This document shows positions 27,541 through 38,998 of a stretch of DNA of 64,000 nucleotides, one piece after another. The notes under the pieces were generated by a model. It did not search any database and had not been told where the DNA came from. It saw only the letters and a list, made by a program, of their open reading frames with translations. The stretch's first letter is position 1, and the number at the start of each line of letters is the position of its first letter. Both the position numbers and the translations under genes were made by a program. Source of the stretch: Symsagittifera roscoffensis (lineage: Eukaryota; Xenacoelomorpha; Acoela; Convolutidae); NCBI RefSeq assembly GCF_963678635.1, contig NC_087066.1, forward strand, positions 68,492,620 through 68,556,619, in the 5' to 3' direction.

Positions 27541-27592
27541 TTAAGGGGCAGTCGGAATATTCAGGGCTTTGCCCTGATATACGAGCAGTCTT
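27541..27592. repeat. Dispersed repeat (inverted relative at 30171-30224)
   Basis: Read on the - strand the segment is AAGACTGCTCGTATATCAGG followed by GCAAAGCCCTGAATATTCC. A direct-strand relative, AGACTGCTCGTATCAGGGCG AAGCCCT..., is at 30171-30224, and weaker relatives lie near 24925 and 43770. CAGGGC...GCCCTG forms a small internal palindrome. It is likely the end of a dispersed element; the family is not identified. Confidence 0.55.
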
Positions 27593-29533
27593 GTTTCTTC
27601 TGTAGACCGAAAAATTTTCCTTGAGGTGGGCGGAAAGAAGGGAATATTTCGATATCTTCTGCTGAGTGTGCGCAAAACATTGACATTTTGAAAAAAACTT
27701 GCTCAAAAATTTGTCAATTTTTTTAAATCAAGACCTCAGTAGCAATTGTTTCTTCGAATGATTCCTCATTCTAGGCTTTCACATTCAACGGTTTCACCCA
27801 ACCCACGTTACACAGGTATGTAGTTGGTTAAGATAAAGCATATGGAAAACAGTAAGTGGTAACAATTGAAGATAAAATAAGTTGTACTAATTAAATCGAT
27901 AAAATAGTTCATTGAATTGTTGTTATCGTCAAGTTGATGTCTCACGAGGCTAACATTTTGAGAATAATCCCAGGTTAAAGAATTTTGTTCTAACTTTCAA
28001 AAAATTGCACTCGCACTAATTTTGGTCCAAAAAACACTGACTCTATATTAGATTTGGCTAAGTGTTTTTGTAACATTCTGAGCGCAACATTTCAACATGT
28101 TTGATATATTATCAATTGTCGCAATTTAAATAGTGATTCAAATAGTAACGCTGCTTGGAACCGGCAAATTTAAAGAGTTTTTAAAGTAAAACTCAAATCT
28201 GTATCCAAACCTATGTGCGATAAAAAAAACCTGCTAATGAAATTTTTGGTTTGAAATTATCACAGCAAGTTTTTGGTTTAGATTTTCGAATTCAGTAACA
28301 GGAAATGAAGTGATGAAACGTTGCACGTTGTTTTGTGTTTTCTAACAATTGAGTCAAACTTTAATTGTTCTGAAGTTCTTAATCGGTGTGGCTTTTAATG
28401 AAAATTTCTAGCATTTGAAATGAAAAAGTAACTATATTACCTAAAAATATTATTTTTTTTGGCTTAAAAAAGTTGTTTCAGCTGTGATCCTTTTTTAAAG
28501 CTTTGATATTTTTAGTAAAGCTGTTCTAAAATTGCCGAACTTTTTTTAGTTCGATCAACGCGTAGGCGGCCGTTTAATCCGATCAAAATTTATTCCAATT
28601 TCAATTGATGCGAGCAAGTTTTTTGGTCCATTTGATGCCTGAGTAGCTATAAAAAACCTCACTCCGTACTTTAGCATGGCATGTGTGAGAAAGGTTTTCA
28701 ATAACAAAAGTTTAGAGGAAAAAATTGTTTCAAAACCTGGTCATTTTTTGGAAAGTCCTATCAATGCTCTCCTCGGAAACAACCCTTACAATTCAAGAAA
28801 GTGGAGCACAAATAATTTATTGCTACCAATGTAACAGTCCCCGGATAGTGCCACTTTTACTCCGTTGAGAGATCAAAACAGAGATAGAAAAACACACTGT
28901 TAGGTTGACAAATCTTTACTGAAACATCAGTGTTTTAACACTAAACTTACGGTGCTGTACGCCTTAGGATAGTTTTCATTGTTCCGACTTTCAAAGAAAA
29001 CGCCGGAATAATTGTGCCTGGGTGTTTTTTTCTCCAGACATCTTTCGAATTTTCAACTAGCCATTTTTGACGGTACTTTTTTTATCAGTCAAAAGCTATT
29101 GCTGTCCTGAGCTCAAATTGAAAACAAAATTTTACCTTTGTTCTTTCTTTGTATAGCTATGGCGGTTTAAATATAACAAATTTGGCCACTTTGGGTCAAT
29201 TTAAGCGCGATATAATTTCTGCTGTTAATTTAATATTTTGATATAAGCAAAATTTATCAGTTTTTATTTCACATAGCATGTGGGGAGATGATTTTGAACA
29301 ACAAAAAATGAAAAAAAAAATAATAATTTTTTGAAAAAACACTTATTTTCGTTTTTCAATGGATGGTTTTAGGATAAGACCAGTGTTTCTACTTGAGTCT
29401 ACCTGAACAAAATATGCCGTGGTTCAAAAACTTCGTCGTTTATGTTTGCTTGAATTTTTTTATCTTGCTGAAGTTTGATTATAACTGGTAGCTAAACTTT
29501 TGCATTGTTTTAAATCTTAACTTTGCTACTAGT

Positions 29534-29974
29534 CAGGAGCGGACTTAGGGGGGGGGGTTGGGGCGGACGGCCCCCCTTTCCTCAGGGATTCGACCCCCTG
29601 CCGAACCAAAGGGTCCCCCCTTGATACTTTTTCAGAAATCCATTTTTGGCCGACCGACCCTAAAACTTTTCTAAAGGCGCCTGCGGCGCCAATATATACT
29701 AACTTTGAGGGGGAGCGCGCGCCAAAAAAACGCGATTTTTTTTTGTCAAAATTTTTCAAAAAGTGCCCAAAAACGGCTTTTTTGACTGTTTTTTCAAAAA
29801 TTTGCCTGCAGCGCAGAAAATTTAGCCAAAATAGGGGCAAAAAAGTGTTTTGGGAGAGCTCGAAAAATCTATTTGGTAGATCTAAAAAAAAGTCGTCAAA
29901 ATTTTGGAAATTTTTTTGAAAATCCAAACCCCCCCCCCCCCCCCCCCCTCGAGAAAATCCTAGATCGGCCCCTG
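29534..29974. mobile_element. hAT-type MITE with perfect 8-bp target duplication
   Basis: The 441-bp element is flanked on both sides by CTACTAGT (29526-29533 and 29975-29982), a perfect 8-bp target-site duplication as hAT transposases make. Its ends are CAGGAGCGGACTTAG and, inverted, CAGGGGCCGATCTAGGATT. It contains runs of G and C (18 C near 29932), a GGCGCC palindrome and a GCGCGC tract, and no transposase. It is nested within the long-TIR element at 28978-30923 and is therefore younger than it. The 132-codon ORF on its - strand is spurious. Confidence 0.9.
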
Positions 29975-30246
29975 CTACTAGTGCTTAGTTATTGCATTGC
30001 TTCCAAACCATAGTTTTGGTGTAGAAGCAATGCAATCGTAGTGAGGCAATATGAGTTTCAATTTGCCGGCTTTGTTCGCCGCACAGCTTGTAGTGGATGC
30101 AGTAGAGCAGAATCGTACATTTGGCCAGAGATCTAAATCACACTTTTCAACAATAACATGAACTACAACAAGACTGCTCGTATCAGGGCGAAGCCCTCAA
30201 TGCTCCCACTGCCTTTTCAGGTTTATGGAGTAGTAATAAAAAAAGA

Positions 30247-30477
30247 GGCTCTTTTCCAAATTCTCAACCCCCGCGTAAAGTTATAAAATGAAACTGCTCA
30301 AAAATTGTTCACGCAGCATTGTTCACGCACAATGTAGTAAACGTTTTAAAAAGTTGTTCACCTGTTCACGCTGACAAGTTTTATTGCAGTTTCTAATGCG
30401 GAAAAACATTTTAAATAGATTCTTATCGAATTAATGTCAGCAAAATCAAAAGGGGGGGGGGAAACTGGAATGGAGCC
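30247..30477. mobile_element. Small hAT-like MITE, degenerate copy
   Basis: It begins GGCTCTTTTCCAAATTCTCA and ends in the inverted form GGAAACTGGAATGGAGCC. These are the same termini as the element at 31552-31772. Target duplications are obscured by flanking A runs. It is nested in the 28978-30923 transposon. No coding capacity. Confidence 0.6.
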
Positions 30478-31062
30478 CAAAAAAAATTTAATTTAATAAA
30501 ATGAAATGAAATTTTTTTTCTAAAATTTGAAATTTTTTGAAAAAATCGTCCCCCCACACGCCATAAAAAGTACAACAGGATAGATTTCGCTCCTTGTAAC
30601 AAATCAATTATGGCAAACTAGCTTTTTTCAACCATTTTAGAACGATTTCTAAGACGGATTAAATCTCTGCTTACGCGTTAATAGCGCGAAATATATCGCG
30701 CGTTAATTGCCCCAAGTTGGTCAAAATGGCAATCTTTAAACCCCCCATAACTTTACGAAAATTGGTCACAGGTAAAATATCTTTTCCAATTTAAGCTTAG
30801 GACAACAATAGCTTTCGAATGATATAGAAAAATGGCTAGTTAAAAAGTCGAAATTTGTCTGAAGAAAAAAACACACCCCGAGCACAAATACTCCGTTACT
30901 TTCGTATCGAAAGTCGGAACAATAATGTTTTAGGTGTTAAAGTATTCTGATAAACCCCAGTAGCATCATCAGTACTCATCTAGAGTTTTTGATTTCAGCG
31001 GGGGCTCGTGTTTTGGTGTCTATTTTGTATTTTATAGACTTGTATACTTTTTGTGTTTTTAG

Positions 31063-31205
31063 GTTCAGAGACGATCTTAGATATACGCGCAACTTGGTCA
31101 GAAAAGGTCAAGTATATGAGGTCATTCTGATGAGGTGGGGCGAAGGTCACGCCACTTCCATTCACTCACACTGCGGATGCCACTGTGCCATGAAAGTGCT
31201 ACAAG
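31063..31205 (+). CDS. cdo-1: Cysteine dioxygenase, second coding exon
   Basis: The exon follows the acceptor TTTTTAG and ends at the donor GTATGG (31206). Its product runs FRDDLRYTRNLVRKGQVYEV then ILMRWGEGHATSIHSHCGCH and CAMKVLQ. It carries the hallmark CDO segment: the YTRNL arginine (substrate carboxylate binding in characterised CDOs), the WGEGH..SIH motif, two of the three iron-ligand histidines (IHSH) and, four residues after the second His, the Cys that forms the Cys-Tyr cofactor crosslink in vertebrate enzymes. The third His ligand and the crosslinked Tyr would be in later exons, which I cannot find in the window. The gene is therefore partial here, either because exons lie beyond the right edge past the inserted elements or because it is broken. 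Confidence 0.88.
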
Positions 31206-31551
31206 GTATGGTCACGTGTAGTTTTGCATTTTCATCCAATTCGCTGGCCTAATAATTGTAGATTCTTTTTCCGGGGAGTCGTCTCCTCTAAGCACGCTTT
31301 CACTCTACTTAACGGCCGCAGAGTTTCTCCCCTTTATACCGTGTAATAGTGGGAGATACCAAGACACGATATGATCCACAATCCCGAAAGGGTTATGTTG
31401 GTGGTTAGACTAAATCGGCCGATCAAAGGATTACGCAACTTCCCCCTTAATTTCTGCTCTTTTCAGCTCTCTTTTTACGCTTCTAGCTAGTTCAGCAAAT
31501 CGGGGGCACAATGAGTAAATTCTCAATCGCAAAGGAAATAAAACAATTTAC
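31206..31551. other. Sequence after CDO exon 2 donor, no gene seen
   Basis: About 350 bp of presumed intron. The open frame of exon 2 runs on only to 31252. No following exon with CDO similarity was found nearby. Confidence 0.45.
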
Positions 31552-31772
31552 GGCTCTTTTCCAGTTTCCCCCGACCTTTCAAATTCAATTTTGAAAAGCT
31601 TTTTTACATTGTCATAATGCAATGAAACTTGGCGTGGTGAACAAATCGACACTTCTGAACAGATTCGTTCTTCATACTTAACAGCGTAACATCACGCCTT
31701 CAGCCGTAATAACACGTAAAATAAACATAAGACTTGGTAATTTGAAAGGGGGGTTGGAACTGGAAAAGAGCC
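31552..31772. mobile_element. hAT-like MITE with perfect 8-bp target duplication
   Basis: A 221-bp element with roughly 33-bp terminal inverted repeats: GGCTCTTTTCCAGTTTCCCC at the left, and TTGGAACTGGAAAAGAGCC ending the right side. It is flanked by CAATTTAC on both sides (31544-31551 and 31773-31780), an exact 8-bp duplication. No coding capacity. The same family is seen at 30247-30477. Confidence 0.88.
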
Positions 31773-31907
31773 CAATTTACAGTGCCCTTAATGAGCTAAC
31801 TACTATTTAGCAACTACTATTTTGAAACTCGCGTCCCGTTCTGTTCAACTGCTCATCAATTTTCGGTTGACTCGGTTCAAAACTCGCCTACTCTAGCAGA
31901 GCAGCGA

Positions 31908-32009
31908 CACAACTATTTCAACCCGGTAATAAACTCGGGTTTCAGCGCAATTCGCTCGCACAACTATTTCAACCCGGTACTAAACTCAGGTTCCAGCGCA
32001 ACTCGCTCA
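31908..32009. repeat. 51-bp tandem repeat, two copies
   Basis: CACAACTATTTCAACCCGGT starts each 51-bp copy at 31908 and 31959. The copies differ at about four positions (TAATAAACTCGGGTTT versus TACTAAACTCAGGTTC). Function unknown. Confidence 0.85.
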
Positions 32010-32021
32010 CTAGCGATAATT

Positions 32022-32169
32022 GTTCTCTTCTCTGATTGAGAACCAACTACTCTTAATGGTAGCTAACACTGTTTTCTTCTCTGACGAGAACCAACTACTC
32101 TTAATGGTAGCTAACATTGTTCTCTTCTCTGACGAGAACCAACTAGTCTTAAAAGTAGCTAACACTGTT
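32022..32169. repeat. 48-49-bp tandem repeat, three copies
   Basis: Three consecutive units share GTTCTCTTCTCTGA, GAGAACCAACTACTCTTAAT and GGTAGCTAACA. They immediately follow the two 51-bp repeats. The paired direct-repeat blocks resemble an enhancer or LTR-type repeat region, but no partner LTR was identified. A 91-codon ORF over them is repetitive and not credible. Confidence 0.8.
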
Positions 32170-33067
32170 CTGACTCTTAAAGGATCTCAGTTACCCTCCA
32201 ATTCCTTATCTTTCTTTACACTTAGTTTTACTGAAGTCACGCCATTCCCTATCAGTCCTGACATCCGCCTTAATCACCCGTCCGCACATGTTTAAGACTA
32301 TATTCCTCTCCCTGTCAACTCTGCCACGTGCCAACTACGGTTTATTTTATCAATCTTTTCACACTTGATAGATACCCAGTATGCGGTAGCTGTCACAATT
32401 TGACCAATCAAACAAATGTCATACGATTCTAATCAACCAATTCCTGAACTCTATGAACTTCAGCTCTCGAGTTCAACTCAACCTCCAAACCATGCTATGT
32501 TTAATCAGTAATCGTCTCAAGGTCTTTATTGTAATTATCCCGTCAACGTTCCGACCTCCCAAGGGTAGGGGGAGACCCTTTTTATGGGTAGCTAACTAAT
32601 TTCAGGCATCTAAATTTTCTATCTGTACTCTATTCCAATCCCGACCTTCTAGCTATCAGGGGAACGTAGTTCGTCTATAAGGGGTCAAATTAAACCAAAA
32701 AGTCAACTCCGGAGAGCCAAGTAAATTCCCGTCCATTCATACTATTTAGGAAACATAACTCTCATGCCGCTGTCTCATTACTATCAATTTCCTCTGGGAC
32801 TACTTTTCTTTAGTCTAGTTGAAATGCTATTAATAGATCACTCGCCAAGCTAAACTGAATCCAATGTTTATCAAGTCCACTTTGAATTAAATTCTCTACT
32901 CCAAGGTTGCAATGTAAAAGCTATATCTCTATCAGCTTCTGCTCTAGTTCGCAATATATAAGTTTTCCTCCAAACTTTTAACGAGGTGACCCATTTTCTA
33001 TTCCAGGGGTTGGGCTGGCAATTACGCCACTTTCCGGTGTTAAACCCGAGGTTTTACCTCTCACTCT
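32170..33067. other. Non-coding stretch upstream of the integrase remnant
   Basis: I see no gene here. The integrase-like sequence begins abruptly at about 33070, so any gag, protease and RT of that element have been lost, or lie elsewhere. The stretch may contain LTR or leader sequence, but no repeat partner is visible in the window. Confidence 0.35.
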
Positions 33068-33649
33068 TTGCACACTAAAGGAAACTCAGGAGCAGAAAAA
33101 ACATACTCAAATTTTATACAACATTTTTATTTTCCAAAAGCACTAAGTTGGATAAAAGTATTATGCTTCAATTGCATAACATCATGCCATTTAAAGAAAC
33201 CCTACCCAAACCAAAAACAAATCGCAGAAAAACAAGATTTTAAAGAACAAAGTATGTGGTTTATGTTTCAACCACAGAATTCATTCGATACAAAAGGACC
33301 AATATCACCATCCTCAGAAGGAAACTCATTTATAATGGTCCTAGTACATGCATTCACACACTACGTAGCACTCAACCCAGTACCTCATTGGAGGGCTTAT
33401 TATGCATTTACAACACTTTATGATCACTGGATAGCAAAATTCGGCTTAACCGAAATCCTTGTAACATATGATGGCACTGAATTTATAAATAACGACATCA
33501 TTACACTATGCCATATATATAACATTAACACAAACCACGCACATTGGACTTATGGATTAGTCGAATGCATGAACCGTTCACTACAAGAGTATCTTACATG
33601 TATCATTAACGGAAATGACATACGACTACTGAACGACCAACAGATGTAA
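33068..33649 (+). pseudogene. Decayed Ty3/gypsy integrase fragment
   Basis: The 193-codon open stretch (opening at a TTG, not a true start) carries the end of an HHCC zinc-binding module (CFNC at residues 33-36) and an integrase catalytic core. The first catalytic Asp is at residue 74 (DTKGP), followed by a conserved HAFTHYVALNP-type segment. The second catalytic site reads TYDG rather than the usual TDNG, so the second Asp is displaced by Tyr. The GLVE glutamate is at residue 166. The frame then ends in a stop. Family knowledge: Ty3/gypsy integrases insert element cDNA into chromosomes. Truncated 5' and without RT, this copy cannot be autonomous. Confidence 0.8.
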
Positions 33650-34292
33650 AATTTTTCCCACTATCTTATAATTCACAAATTTACAACAACCTTAGAATTA
33701 TCACCCTAAGAAATGGTTTTTAATCAAAAACCACGGAAACCGATAATGTTAACAGCAAATTCTTCAAAAAATGCACAAGGTTATTGCCAACCCACTGAAG
33801 AAACAATATGATTCAATCTACCACTACATACCCACGATGAAGATCACTTTCATAATCCACAAATTTTAAAATTAGCTTCCGAATGGATTTTAATCAGAGA
33901 CAAAAAACACAACAAAATTTAGCAGAAATTAACAAAAAATTTTTTGCAAAGACAAAACATTAATTCCCAAATAAATTCCCGACTTACCCCCAGCTACAAA
34001 ATTGCAAATCGGAACATATTTTTTACTTCCAAACTTCACAACACAAAAAGGAATTTCTAAAAAAATACAACCACTCGGAAAAGGACCGTATCTAATAAAC
34101 GATAAACCCACTGATGTAACATACAAACATACAGACTTAAACAGAAAAGAAATCGTTGAACATCGAAACAATCTTTTACCTTACTACCCAAAAGAGTACG
34201 CCCTTCGAGAACTTACTCAATTATACTCTTTTACAGGACTTAAAGTTATTCAAAATAGTTCGGATCACAAAAAAATCAAAGCACTGATATGA
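33650..34292 (+). pseudogene. Integrase C-terminal tail with GPY/F motif, decayed
   Basis: Frame-disrupted continuation of the integrase. Recognisable pieces are followed by an intact stretch at 34002-34292 whose middle holds GKGPYLI, a GPY/F module of the kind found at the C-terminus of Ty3/gypsy integrases, then an HRNNLLPYYPKEYALREL segment. Several stops and shifts interrupt 33650-34000. It belongs to the same element as the integrase fragment upstream. Confidence 0.65.
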
Positions 34293-36682
34293 AACCTATC
34301 CAAAATCCATCAGACAAAAATAAAAAAAGAACTTCCCAACAAACATCAAAAAATGCATACAACAAAAACATACCTAAGACAGAAAGAAAAAATCGAAAAT
34401 TAGAAGAAAAAATTCTATCACAAGATCAAAAATAAAAATCTCCACATAGACAATTATCGCAATTTCGTAATCAGCCACGAAAAGATTACAAAACATTCAA
34501 CCCACAGTCTAAAATATTAAAGAAAGTTGAATTCCAAAAACCACTTTAAAATTAACTAACCTTATCACCTCTTGAAGATGTTTTAGTGGACCGAAAATTT
34601 TCTCAAAATTCATGCTGAAAAGCACTTGAACAAACTAGTTCAAATTCAGCCAATCAGAAGCCTTTCCGAATCATCACCTCATTTTTAACACGACTTCTTT
34701 AGCCGACAAACAATCACCCTCAAGCCAGTCTCTAACTATAACTAAAAGACCTCCAGGTCAAAATAAGCAAACTGCTAAACATTGACACCTGAAATAAACA
34801 ATGTCTCAATAATACAACCCTTCCCTATGAAGCAGTACAAAGATCAACAATATTGACCCAACTTAGAACTCAATAACCTCTCAGCCAAAAATATTAAATT
34901 AGCTTACAGAACAAACTGGACATGATCCTTTAGCCTAAAGTTCGAACATCTCTTAGATACCCCCAATCATCCAATAAAAAACAACAAATTCAGTAAGATT
35001 CTTGAGAGCCCTCCAAACTTTCCTTTATCAAAAATTGCCGTATTCCAACCCACTTTTCAAAAAACCAAGAAATAATCCGACCACACTTGAATTTAGCCTC
35101 AAAAAAATTCGAAGAAGAAATCATTTTTTCAAATGCTTCTTTCTCAAACAGTCGACAAATTTGATACAATTTTTTCAAACCTTTTTTCAATTTTTTCCAA
35201 TTCGTTCAAACCTTGTTCATCTTTCATATGCGACATTTTAGAAATATTCATCCTCACCCTGATAACTTTTTGCAACTTTTTCATCATTTTTTATTCCCTA
35301 GCCCAAACTTACGTTAATTTTTCCAAAATCATTGACCACCTCCTCAGGTACGATATTTCAAATAACTATCTTAACGTTCTAACATCTATTCAAGAGAACA
35401 GATATTTTTCTTCTTTTTATAATATTTCTCACATTTTCGACATCACTCATAATGACAATATGCAAATGTATAAAAAAAGCTATTCGAACCTCCGCATTAG
35501 CAACAGTACTTAAATTACTTTTCTTTCAAGAATATTACAAAAAACACAAAAATTCCTCTGTAATAAATAGTTTCCCAAAAACTTTCCAAAATTGCTTATC
35601 AACAACCCCCACATCAATTTTCATCATCAAAGTCCCAAGAAACTCCAACAACATCAAAAATTACTCAAACAGATAACCCCCAATCATCAACACGCATCTC
35701 TTTTCAAGATAATCCATACACATTCGAAGAAAGACGCGCACGATTGTCCGAACCACTAGAACCAGTAATTTGCCAAGCATCTCTTAGCGAACCACAATAC
35801 GAACCAGTATATATTATATATACCCCCTCTCCAACAAGATCTTAATGGAGCAAGACACCAAAGTCAAAACCAAAACACACTCGAAATAAACCGACAGATT
35901 ATCCATCCAAGACGAAATAGAAATTTGCAAAACCCCAGAGTTCAATTCAACATACCTCATTCACCAACAACAAATCCTGTAGACCTTACCAGTAGTACAA
36001 TTCAAAAAACCCCACAGACTCCAACTCAACAAAACACATCGAACATTCCCTCAGATTATTTAGGTTCAACCCCTACATCTGAATAAGTCAGAGAAAACCC
36101 TTTTAACCCCCCGACACTACAGAACAATTCCCTTACTGTATGACACATGGTTTTCCTCAAGCGAACTAAGTTTAGTGAACGATCCAATAGACGTTTCATC
36201 CGACTCATCTTTGTCACTACGTGAAACTCTTTCACTCCCTTCAACCCTTTCTTTAACTCAAATTTCACAAACACCATTTCCTCCTAATTTTCCTACAAAT
36301 CTCGACGCCAGATATAGAGAAAATTCAACAAATAACATACAAGTAGGATTAGGTTGAAATAAATTCGTAGCACCCTTTTCATTATTTGGACAACTTCACG
36401 AAAGTAACAGATTACACATCTGGGCACTGAACAGATTACCATATTGACAAGAACATAATATACAATTACTAAAACAAGACAACTTGACACTAAAATTTGA
36501 AATCAAAAAAAGACTAAATAATATAATTCATCATCCTTTATACCTAGCCCCCCAAATATAACAGCTCAATCTTCACCTCCCCCATTTATAACAAGAGAAA
36601 TAATCTACAAATACGATAGATACACAAAAAATACAATAGGATATATCACCTTTTATAATCCATATTCAGGACTATTGTACAC
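34293..36682 (+). pseudogene. Decayed ORF region between integrase and envelope-like ORF
   Basis: Several short open stretches on the + strand, none complete. The one at 35133-35513 has a strong hydrophobic segment at about residues 31-54, suggesting a membrane protein remnant. 34293-34440 encodes a Lys-rich, very polar stretch, and 35690-36360 a Ser/Thr/Pro-rich one. Stops of all three kinds occur. The strong shortage of G on this strand is shared with the neighbours, so I group it with the same element. No domain is recognised. Confidence 0.45.
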
Positions 36683-38998
36683 ATGTATCTTTTAAAGTTA
36701 CTAGTTTTTCAGATTCTTTTATTTTTCAATCTCTCAAAAACCGATCATAACAATCCTCCGCCCCGAACAGGACCACAGGATTTACTAGTCACACACTATG
36801 ACTGTGAAGAAAATGAACATAAAACATTACACATTCATGCAACAAACCAAGTCACTCAATGTGAATCCGAACCTTAATCAATCGAAACCACAAATATAAT
36901 AGCAACACTTTACTCAAAAGCACGAGCTACAACGCTAACAGGATATAAACTCACAACGAAATTTTCCGAAAAGAAAGTACATTGTTCCCAAGTCTCAAAC
37001 GGAAACAAAAACAGACTAGATCATGAATCTTTCTACCAAAGTAACATCGAAAGACTTTTACACCTCAGCCTTGACGATTGCAAAAACGAACTTAAGCGAT
37101 TAAAAATCACATCAAACAAAGACACAACCTGAAAATTGGTCACTTTTCAAATTTCTCCAGATTCCGCACATCAAGCCGAGCTTGAAAGATAACAACTCAA
37201 ATAAAACTAGATGACAAATTTCCCTTCCACGGAGCACATGGAGGATTAACTTACAATCTCCATGACAAAAATTAGATACCACACTTTGAAATAAACACAC
37301 CCTCATATTGTCAGGCAGATACATAAAATAAAGGATAGCAAGAAAAACTGTTTTTTGATTGGAAAATACAACTTGAAAAAATACAACTAACACGTGGATT
37401 AAAAAATGACAATATAATTTATCAATGAATCAGACTCCCTTCAAAAACGACCAAGGTTACTGCAATTTTATTACACGCACACAAGCAAAAATTGTTTGGT
37501 TCCCCGAAGGCACTTGTACCACATTTCAAGTAGCGAAAATACACGCTAGAATGATAAAATTTCACCAAAAACATTTTATTGAATCAATCCCGTTTGAAGA
37601 TCTAAACCCTGATTAACTCAGACATAGTAATTATAGATTTAGAAACATTCATAATTTGGAAAATAATTTGACACGTTTTCAAATATACCCAGAAAAGGAA
37701 CTTGCTTGTAAATGCACCAAACCACTTTACAAAACACAATATTCAGAAATTCTTGTCGAATACGAAGACGGTTTTGACATGAATACAGGAAAATTAGTTA
37801 AACATGAATTGGCTACATCGCGCTCAACTACTGACGAAAACTCATATGCCCCAAAACAATTTCAAAAAAATACAGGAAGAATTGGTGGAAAATTAAAACC
37901 ACAAGACAAAGACAGTACACGCTTAGAAGAACTATCACTCATGAACAACAGTCATTTTGGTCCAATTCAATATGACATACATTTAGACATGAAAGTAGAA
38001 TCTTTCAAGAAATGTCTTTGACAGAATTCGAAACAATCTATCAACTATGCGAACTTGAACGCACTTAAACTTTACAATCACTTGAACTAGCGGTTCTTAA
38101 AATCCCTTATGCAGAATATTTATTGTCAGGAAATGGATCGAATTTTATTGACTACGAAGAAAATATATCATGTTATTACACTTGTACCAGGAAAGTATCC
38201 TCTTTGTATGTTTTTAAAGAAAAAAATGCTATAAAAGAATCCCAATATTCTACAAAATTAAAGTACTTTTTTTGATACACTCTCCCGAAGAACTTATTTT
38301 TGAGATACAGCAGTCCCACGTGGATCAAAAAATAGCCACAATAATGTACAATTAAACTCCGACGAAGACGAGAGCTATCTACTCACACCATATCCAACAT
38401 TAATGCAAGCATTAAAAAATTTTACCAGAAAGAATTAGAGCTATTGCCCGCAACATCAATATCGATGCACAATCAATCGGCATATACTCTAAATCCGACA
38501 TTCAACATCAGATTCGAACAAAACAATTTCAAGAATTACTCACGAAATTGGACACAATACAACGACAATCCATATATCAAAACCTACGCAAACTTGCAGA
38601 AACAGCAGGCTTTTCCGACATATACTCACAAGACTATAGCCAATATTTTAAAGATATAAAAGATTACATTTACCTAAATGGCGAAAAATGCAGACCACAA
38701 GATATATTACCAATGAATATTTTTAGTTTTGTAAATTTGAAAAATGAACTTTCTTGGGTTTCTTTTCTCTCTTAAGAGGAATCTGCAATACATGCGCAAT
38801 ACACACACACAAGTAAACAAACAAGCAAGCGTAGCCCGCATACTTTTCGCAGGACTTTTTGGAATATTTACTACATCAATCAATGAAATACTTTCAGACG
38901 CTCGAATAAAAGAAAACAATACCAAGCTATCAACAACACCAAATACATATGACGAATCACGAAACGATACGAATACAACACCTACAGCACCACAATAA
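36683..38998 (+). pseudogene. Envelope-like glycoprotein ORF of a Ty3/gypsy retrovirus-like element, broken
   Basis: The ORF opens at 36683 with an apparent signal peptide (about 18 hydrophobic residues), then continues in alternating frames through 37425-37616, 37656-38021, 38444-38775 and 38744-38998, separated by stops and frameshifts. Position (directly after integrase and a membrane ORF, same strand), scattered Cys residues and the leader suggest the third ORF of an errantivirus-like element. The envelope identity is an inference: I see no unambiguous fusion peptide, and the C-terminal membrane anchor is unclear. It is not functional as it stands. Confidence 0.45.

Larger units (their letters stand above)
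28978..30923. mobile_element. DNA transposon with about 255-bp terminal inverted repeats
   Basis: The left end reads ATTGTTCCGACTTTCAAAG (28978). The right end is its inverted copy, ending AAAGTCGGAACAAT (30923). The inverted similarity continues for about 255 bp on each side, including the CTAGCCATTTTT, AGCTATTG, TTTAA and GCGCGATATA segments. No transposase ORF is present, so it is non-autonomous or decayed. Two younger elements are nested in it, at 29534-29974 and 30247-30477. It sits in the first intron of the cysteine dioxygenase gene. Confidence 0.7.
27142..31062 (+). other. Intron 1 of cysteine dioxygenase, transposon-filled
   Basis: The intron begins GTGAGA and ends TTTTTAG. Its 3.9 kb are largely mobile DNA: a solo end of the long-TIR family (about 27184-27250), a dispersed repeat at 27541-27592 with an inverted relative at 30171-30224, and the 1.95-kb element at 28978-30923 with two insertions inside it. 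No alternative exon is convincing. Confidence 0.75.

Noticed and set aside
27189-27706. Short ORFs in the CDO intron
   Set aside because: No domains; they overlap dispersed repeats and lack coding character.
29529-29927. 132-codon - strand ORF
   Set aside because: Coincides with a hAT MITE and depends on homopolymer tracts.
31206-31400. A third CDO exon beginning after ATTGTAG near 31261
   Set aside because: The phase fits, but the translation shows no CDO motif.
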